The notes below the pieces were generated by a model. That model was not told the DNA's origin. It saw only the letters and a list, made by a program, of their open reading frames with translations, and searched no databases. Shown here piece by piece: positions 32,374 through 33,429 of a stretch of 33,429 nt of DNA (within the stretch, counting starts at the first letter, position 1; each line of letters starts with the position of its first letter). The position numbers were made by a program, and so were the translations under genes. This DNA is from an uncultured Caulobacteraceae bacterium (GTDB lineage Bacteria; Pseudomonadota; Alphaproteobacteria; Caulobacterales; Caulobacteraceae), in assembly GCA_903929535.1 (NCBI GenBank), contig CAIYVC010000111.1:1-33429 (forward strand), given 5' to 3'.

Positions 32374-33429
32374 TCAACGGGGTTGGGTGACGATATCGAG
32401 CAGGGCAGGCTTGCCGGCCTGTACGGTCTTCAGCGCTCGCGCGATGGCGCCCTTGAGCTGGGCTGGGTCGCTGATCGGGCCTTCGGCCCATACGCCCATG
32501 CCGCGGGCCACGCTCGCATAGTCGATGTTGGGTTCCTGCAGCACGGTGCCGATGCGCCAGCGGTCGACGCCCCGATCGCGCCGATTGGCCATGCGCTGCA
32601 GGTGCATGGTCTCCTGATGCCAGGCGCGGTTGTTGTGGACGATCATCAGCAGGGGAATCTGATGGTGCGCCAGCGTCCATAGGCTTCCAGGCAGCACCAT
32701 CAGGTCGCCGTCGCCTTCGATGGCGATCGGGATTCGGCCTGCCTCTCGGTGCGCCAGCGCCGCGCCGACCGCGGAGGGCGAGCCGTAGCCGACGCCATAG
32801 CCGCCTTCATAGCCGATGTACTGGTAGTGCTTGGTGATGTCCCACAGGCGCAGCGGCCAGTCGCTGATGAAGGAGGTGGGCGAGACGAAGGCCCAGTCCA
32901 GCGTCTTGATCTGGTCCCAGACCTCCATGCACAGGCGCCCGGTGCCGATGGGTGTCGCGTCCCAGGCGCGGGCGGCGTCCTCGGCGGAGGCGGCGCGCAT
33001 GTCGTGAAACGCCTTCTCGAGCGGGGCTTTTTTCGCGGCGATGGTCTGCCGTTGAGCGGGGGTCAGCTTGCGCTCGACCGCGTCGATCAGCTGCGGCAGG
33101 CACGCCTGTCCATCGGCCGCCAGCATCAGGTCGGCTGCGAAGTACCGTTCGCTGTCCTGCACATTGCCCTTGAGATAGGCGTAGTTCGCGCTGATGCCGA
33201 TGATCTTGGTCGCCGCCGGGATGGTGCGGCGGGATGGCCGCTCCGGGATATCCGGGACCGTGCTGGCCACGCCCCACAGATCGGTCACCTCCATGGCCAG
33301 GATGACATCGGCGCGGCTGAGCAGTTCGCGCGAACGGCCGCTGTGGTTCAGATAGTGGTTGGTCGGGATGTTGAGCCGCCCAGCGCGGTCGATCACAGGG
33401 GCGTTGAGGCTCTCCGCCAGCTTGGCGGG
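32374..33429 (-). CDS. Thiamine-pyrophosphate-dependent enzyme (acetolactate-synthase-like), 5' truncated by window edge
   Basis: At least 351 residues are visible and the frame stays open to the right edge (PAKLAESLNAPVIDRAG), so the apparent GTG start at 33396 is internal. The visible part is the central domain (SRADVILAMEVTDLWGV, KIIGISANYAYLKG) and the C-terminal TPP-binding domain: GYEGGYGVGYGSPSAVGAAL, then the GDGD...NN thiamine motif (IAIEGDGDLMVLPG to LLMIVHNNRAWHQ), ending PALLDIVTQPR. It belongs to the acetolactate synthase/oxalyl-CoA decarboxylase/benzoylformate decarboxylase superfamily. Substrate cannot be assigned. A cytochrome c gene follows 10 bases downstream, hinting at an oxidative reaction or merely shared regulation. 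Confidence 0.85.
   Translation of the reverse strand, partial: PAKLAESLNAPVIDRAGRLNIPTNHYLNHSGRSRELLSRADVILAMEVTDLWGVASTVPDIPERPSRRTIPAATKIIGISANYAYLKGNVQDSERYFAADLMLAADGQACLPQLIDAVERKLTPAQRQTIAAKKAPLEKAFHDMRAASAEDAARAWDATPIGTGRLCMEVWDQIKTLDWAFVSPTSFISDWPLRLWDITKHYQYIGYEGGYGVGYGSPSAVGAALAHREAGRIPIAIEGDGDLMVLPGSLWTLAHHQIPLLMIVHNNRAWHQETMHLQRMANRRDRGVDRWRIGTVLQEPNIDYASVARGMGVWAEGPISDPAQLKGAIARALKTVQAGKPALLDIVTQPR

Noticed and set aside
1..33429. CRISPR arrays, tRNA or rRNA genes, insertion sequences
   Set aside because: No regularly spaced repeats, cloverleaf-like sequences, transposase domains or terminal inverted repeats were recognised by eye. The rearranged junctions show no flanking IS, so simple deletion or assembly joins are favoured.

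Overview
The window is high-GC DNA whose gene families point to an alphaproteobacterium, most likely Caulobacterales (Caulobacter/Phenylobacterium-like). This is inferred from a large TonB-dependent receptor, a DctB/DctD pair, a VirB cluster and traces of a nas-type nitrate operon. No rRNA or tRNA is visible, so the placement is approximate.

Layout. (1) 1-5119 (+): a PSCyt1/DUF1549-LamG-DUF1553 protein, cut by the left edge, and a Tat-exported DUF1501 protein, ending at a strong terminator. (2) 5362-6494 (+): a stand-alone receiver protein overlapping a chimeric ORF. The chimera joins the exported TPR N-terminus of a YaiO-like protein to the C-terminal half of an ABC ATPase. (3) 6650-8170 (+): an amidohydrolase with an internal Tat motif, then a terminator. 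(4) 8278-11390 (-): dctB-dctD-type kinase and AAA+ regulator; the regulator has no recognisable GAFTGA loop. (5) 11855-18007 (+): TonB-dependent receptor, two duplicated signal-peptide-bearing class II aldolase-fold proteins, and two exported proteins sharing an HWEGDTLV core. (6) 18053-22474 (-): DUF1800, a second DUF1501, and a third HWEGDTLV-family paralogue. (7) 22915-30611 (+): a compact type IV secretion operon, virB1-B2-B3-B4-B6-B9-B10-B11, with no virB5, virB7, virB8 or virD4. (8) 30744-31980 (+): remains of a nitrate-assimilation operon: a possible nasT start, the C-terminus of nasA, an intact cobA, and a truncated coupled ORF. (9) 31983-33429 (-): a TPP-dependent enzyme, cut by the right edge, followed by a small cytochrome c.

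How it may work together (inference). Regions 1 and 3-6 are dominated by exported proteins: Tat or Sec signals, an outer-membrane receptor, a heme motif, and two metal-dependent enzyme folds. This would fit an envelope-located catabolic locus in which the receptor imports a substrate or products and periplasmic hydrolases and aldolases act on it. The Dct-type two-component system could be its sensor: its kinase gene diverges from the receptor operon, and two DctD-like half-palindromes lie between them.

Three junctions look like deletion or rearrangement scars: about 6095, about 30780 and about 31970. They may be real genome erosion or assembly joins. The T4SS and the nas relic adjoin each other, which suggests a recombination-prone region.
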